Positions 44,702-45,781 of a stretch of DNA of 45,781 bases are shown here, in pieces (positions within the stretch are counted from its first letter, which is position 1; every line of letters starts with the position of its first letter). Position numbers and translations under genes: made by a program. This DNA is from Nocardia carnea (GTDB lineage: Bacteria > Actinomycetota > Actinomycetes > Mycobacteriales > Mycobacteriaceae): NCBI RefSeq assembly GCF_029868855.1, contig NZ_JARWOV010000193.1, positions 1 to 45,781 of the forward strand, written 5' to 3'. The notes below the pieces were generated by a model. The model was not told where the DNA came from and did not search any database. It saw only the letters and a list, made by a program, of their open reading frames with translations.

Positions 44702-44720
44702 TAAGGCCAGGCTTACCCAC
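44702..44720. promoter_or_regulatory. Possible IdeR/DtxR iron-box-like site
   Basis: TAAGGCCAGGCTTACCCAC matches 15 of 19 positions of the iron-box consensus TWAGGTWAGSCTWACCTWA. It lies 173 bases before the exported-protein start in the divergent region 44445-44892, where I see no other gene. The match is suggestive only. Confidence 0.3.
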
Positions 44721-44892
44721 CCGTTTCTCACGTTTGGGACACGAATCTCGCCTTTCGCCAACACATTCGACTACGCTCAGCCCGATCTATCAGGAAGCGT
44801 GACATCTCATAACGCTCGGGGAGGATTACGGGTCCGAGTTACATCGGCCCCTTCGCGAATGGATGTCATGCTGCACACCCGATTGGAATTGG

Positions 44893-45639
44893 ATGAAACT
44901 CGCTAGGTCCACTGTGGTCGCAGCTCTGGCCGCAGGTTCGCTCGCTGTGGGTTTCGGGACGGCCCACGCCGACCCGGCAACCGAAGCCCCGGCTCCCATC
45001 AACTACTCCATCCAGATGGTGGAGAAAACCGTTGTCACGACGCTGCACGGCGGCACCTTCGCCATTGCGGAAGAAGAAGTGCAGCCCATCTCGGCCGAGC
45101 CGGGTGCGGCACCCGAGAAAGAACAGTTCGTCCAGGTCAAGGACAAGGCCGGCGCGGTCGTTGTCTCCTGGCCGGTCGATCTCGCCGTCGAGGGCACCGA
45201 GATTCCGGTCAAGCCGGTGCTGAAGAACGACGACACGGTACTGGAGCTGACGCCGGAGAAGACCGACGTCCAGACCCAGCAGCCGATCCAGGCGGTGAAC
45301 CTGACCGCCAAGCCCATCGCCTCGCCGATCGAGAACCAGATGGCGATGAACGAATTCACCACCCAGTTCTCGATCGCGACCGCGGTCGGCGGTTTCGTCG
45401 GCACGGCCGCCGGTGTGGTGCTCGGCGGGATCACCGGCTGCATCCTCGGCCTCCCGCTGCTGGCCATCGGCTGCATCCCGGCCGCTGTTGCCGGTGCTGG
45501 TATCGGCGGCATCCTCGGGACCATCGTCGTGGGTGGCCCGGCCATGGGAATCGCGGCCATGGACCTGGTCCAGACCCTGCAGGCCGCTCCCGGCACCAGC
45601 AAGTGGGCCAACGGCGGCAAGCCTCCGGCCAACCCCTGA
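44893..45639 (+). CDS. Exported protein with Gly/Ala-rich hydrophobic C-terminal segment
   Basis: A 248-residue protein I do not assign to a named family. A Sec signal peptide opens it (MKLARSTVVAALAAGSLAVG, cleavage after AHA). The middle ~130 residues are beta-rich: INYSIQMVEKTVVTTLHGGT, AGAVVVSWPVDLAVEGTEIP and PVLKNDDTVLELTPEKTDVQ. A hydrophobic Gly/Ala stretch at about 160-225 (VGGFVGTAAGVVLGGITGC and GIGGILGTIVVGGPAMGI) looks able to insert in a membrane. Similar exported proteins are common in Nocardia and Rhodococcus as I recall, with unknown role. The ATG at 44893 follows GGA and directly starts the signal peptide. Confidence 0.8.
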   Translation: MKLARSTVVAALAAGSLAVGFGTAHADPATEAPAPINYSIQMVEKTVVTTLHGGTFAIAEEEVQPISAEPGAAPEKEQFVQVKDKAGAVVVSWPVDLAVEGTEIPVKPVLKNDDTVLELTPEKTDVQTQQPIQAVNLTAKPIASPIENQMAMNEFTTQFSIATAVGGFVGTAAGVVLGGITGCILGLPLLAIGCIPAAVAGAGIGGILGTIVVGGPAMGIAAMDLVQTLQAAPGTSKWANGGKPPANP

Positions 45640-45781
45640 GCTCGGTTCCCGAGCCATACGAAAGGGGGGGGCGGCGACAGGGGGAACCGGCCAGTATTTG
45701 TTGAGGGTTGTCGGCGGCGAACCCTATTAACGCGCGCCCACACGGGTGTAAGTGTATGGGTCTGGGGCGGGCCGGGACTAG
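45640..45781. other. Window end, no gene seen
   Basis: 142 bases with a G-run (45665-45672) and no coding signal. Sequence quality may be poor here, as at the other edge. Confidence 0.4.

Noticed and set aside
44616..44906. 96-codon plus-strand frame before the exported protein
   Set aside because: Overlaps the next gene's start, lacks a ribosome site and its translation is unlike a folded protein.
45640..45781. Possible sequencing-adapter remnant at the window end
   Set aside because: The text does not match a common adapter closely enough to claim it; only the G-run and absence of genes are stated.

Overview
The window looks like chromosomal DNA of a mycolic-acid actinobacterium, most likely Nocardia or a close relative. 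The sequence is very GC-rich and many genes start with GTG. Several products closely match mycobacterial proteins: FadE5, the bifunctional dCTP deaminase Dcd, an AspC/AlaA-type aminotransferase (Rv0337c-like), an Hsp70-like Pro/Thr-rich membrane protein (Rv0312-like), UDP-glucose dehydrogenase (Rv0322-like) and the iron-sulfur membrane oxidoreductase EtfD (Rv0338c-like). The genus assignment is an inference from gene content. Both window edges look like contig ends: bases 1-476 are a noisy fold-back palindrome and the last ~140 bases contain a G-run and no gene.

Layout. 0.4-7.2 kb: gnd, a large VanW/YoaR-type wall protein, and an operon of an FAD monooxygenase with a secreted DUF4185 protein. 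7.4-16.3 kb: fadE5 with a textbook intrinsic terminator, a Tex30-like hydrolase, a SAM methyltransferase, an erythromycin-esterase-like protein that lacks expected catalytic residues, a second DUF4185 paralogue, and a thiolase-like/enoyl-CoA hydratase operon. 16.6-22.1 kb: an alpha/beta hydrolase, a small lipoprotein, an SDR, a coupled pair of flavin reductases, and an MFS exporter plus ArsR repressor operon with a palindromic operator. 22.5-28.5 kb: a DUF4352 protein coupled to a frameshifted exported-protein gene, tRNA-Gly(CCC), a VOC protein, dcd, a TetR gene divergent from an uncharacterised gene with two perfect operators between them, and an XRE regulator divergent from a small unknown protein. 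28.5-36.3 kb: the aminotransferase, a YibE/F membrane protein with a natural His6 stretch and a hairpin-rich leader, the Hsp70-like protein, UDP-glucose dehydrogenase and a YdcF-like protein. 36.4-45.6 kb: a heteromeric-type acyl-CoA dehydrogenase pair behind a palindrome, a broken Uma2 gene, a phytanoyl-CoA-dioxygenase-like gene, a PPOX/F420-type gene, etfD with a repeat-rich tail, and an exported protein.

Theme. Fatty-acid oxidation recurs: FadE5, the thiolase-like/hydratase pair, the FadE pair and EtfD, the membrane enzyme that takes acyl-CoA dehydrogenase electrons from ETF to the quinone pool. A near-identical 15-bp element lies upstream of both fadE5 and etfD, 35 kb apart, suggesting that one repressor controls the dehydrogenase and its electron outlet. 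This shared element, the hairpin leader before yibE, the two TetR operators and the ArsR/MFS metal-sensor operon are the most rewarding signals. No CRISPR array, insertion sequence, rRNA or phage gene was seen.
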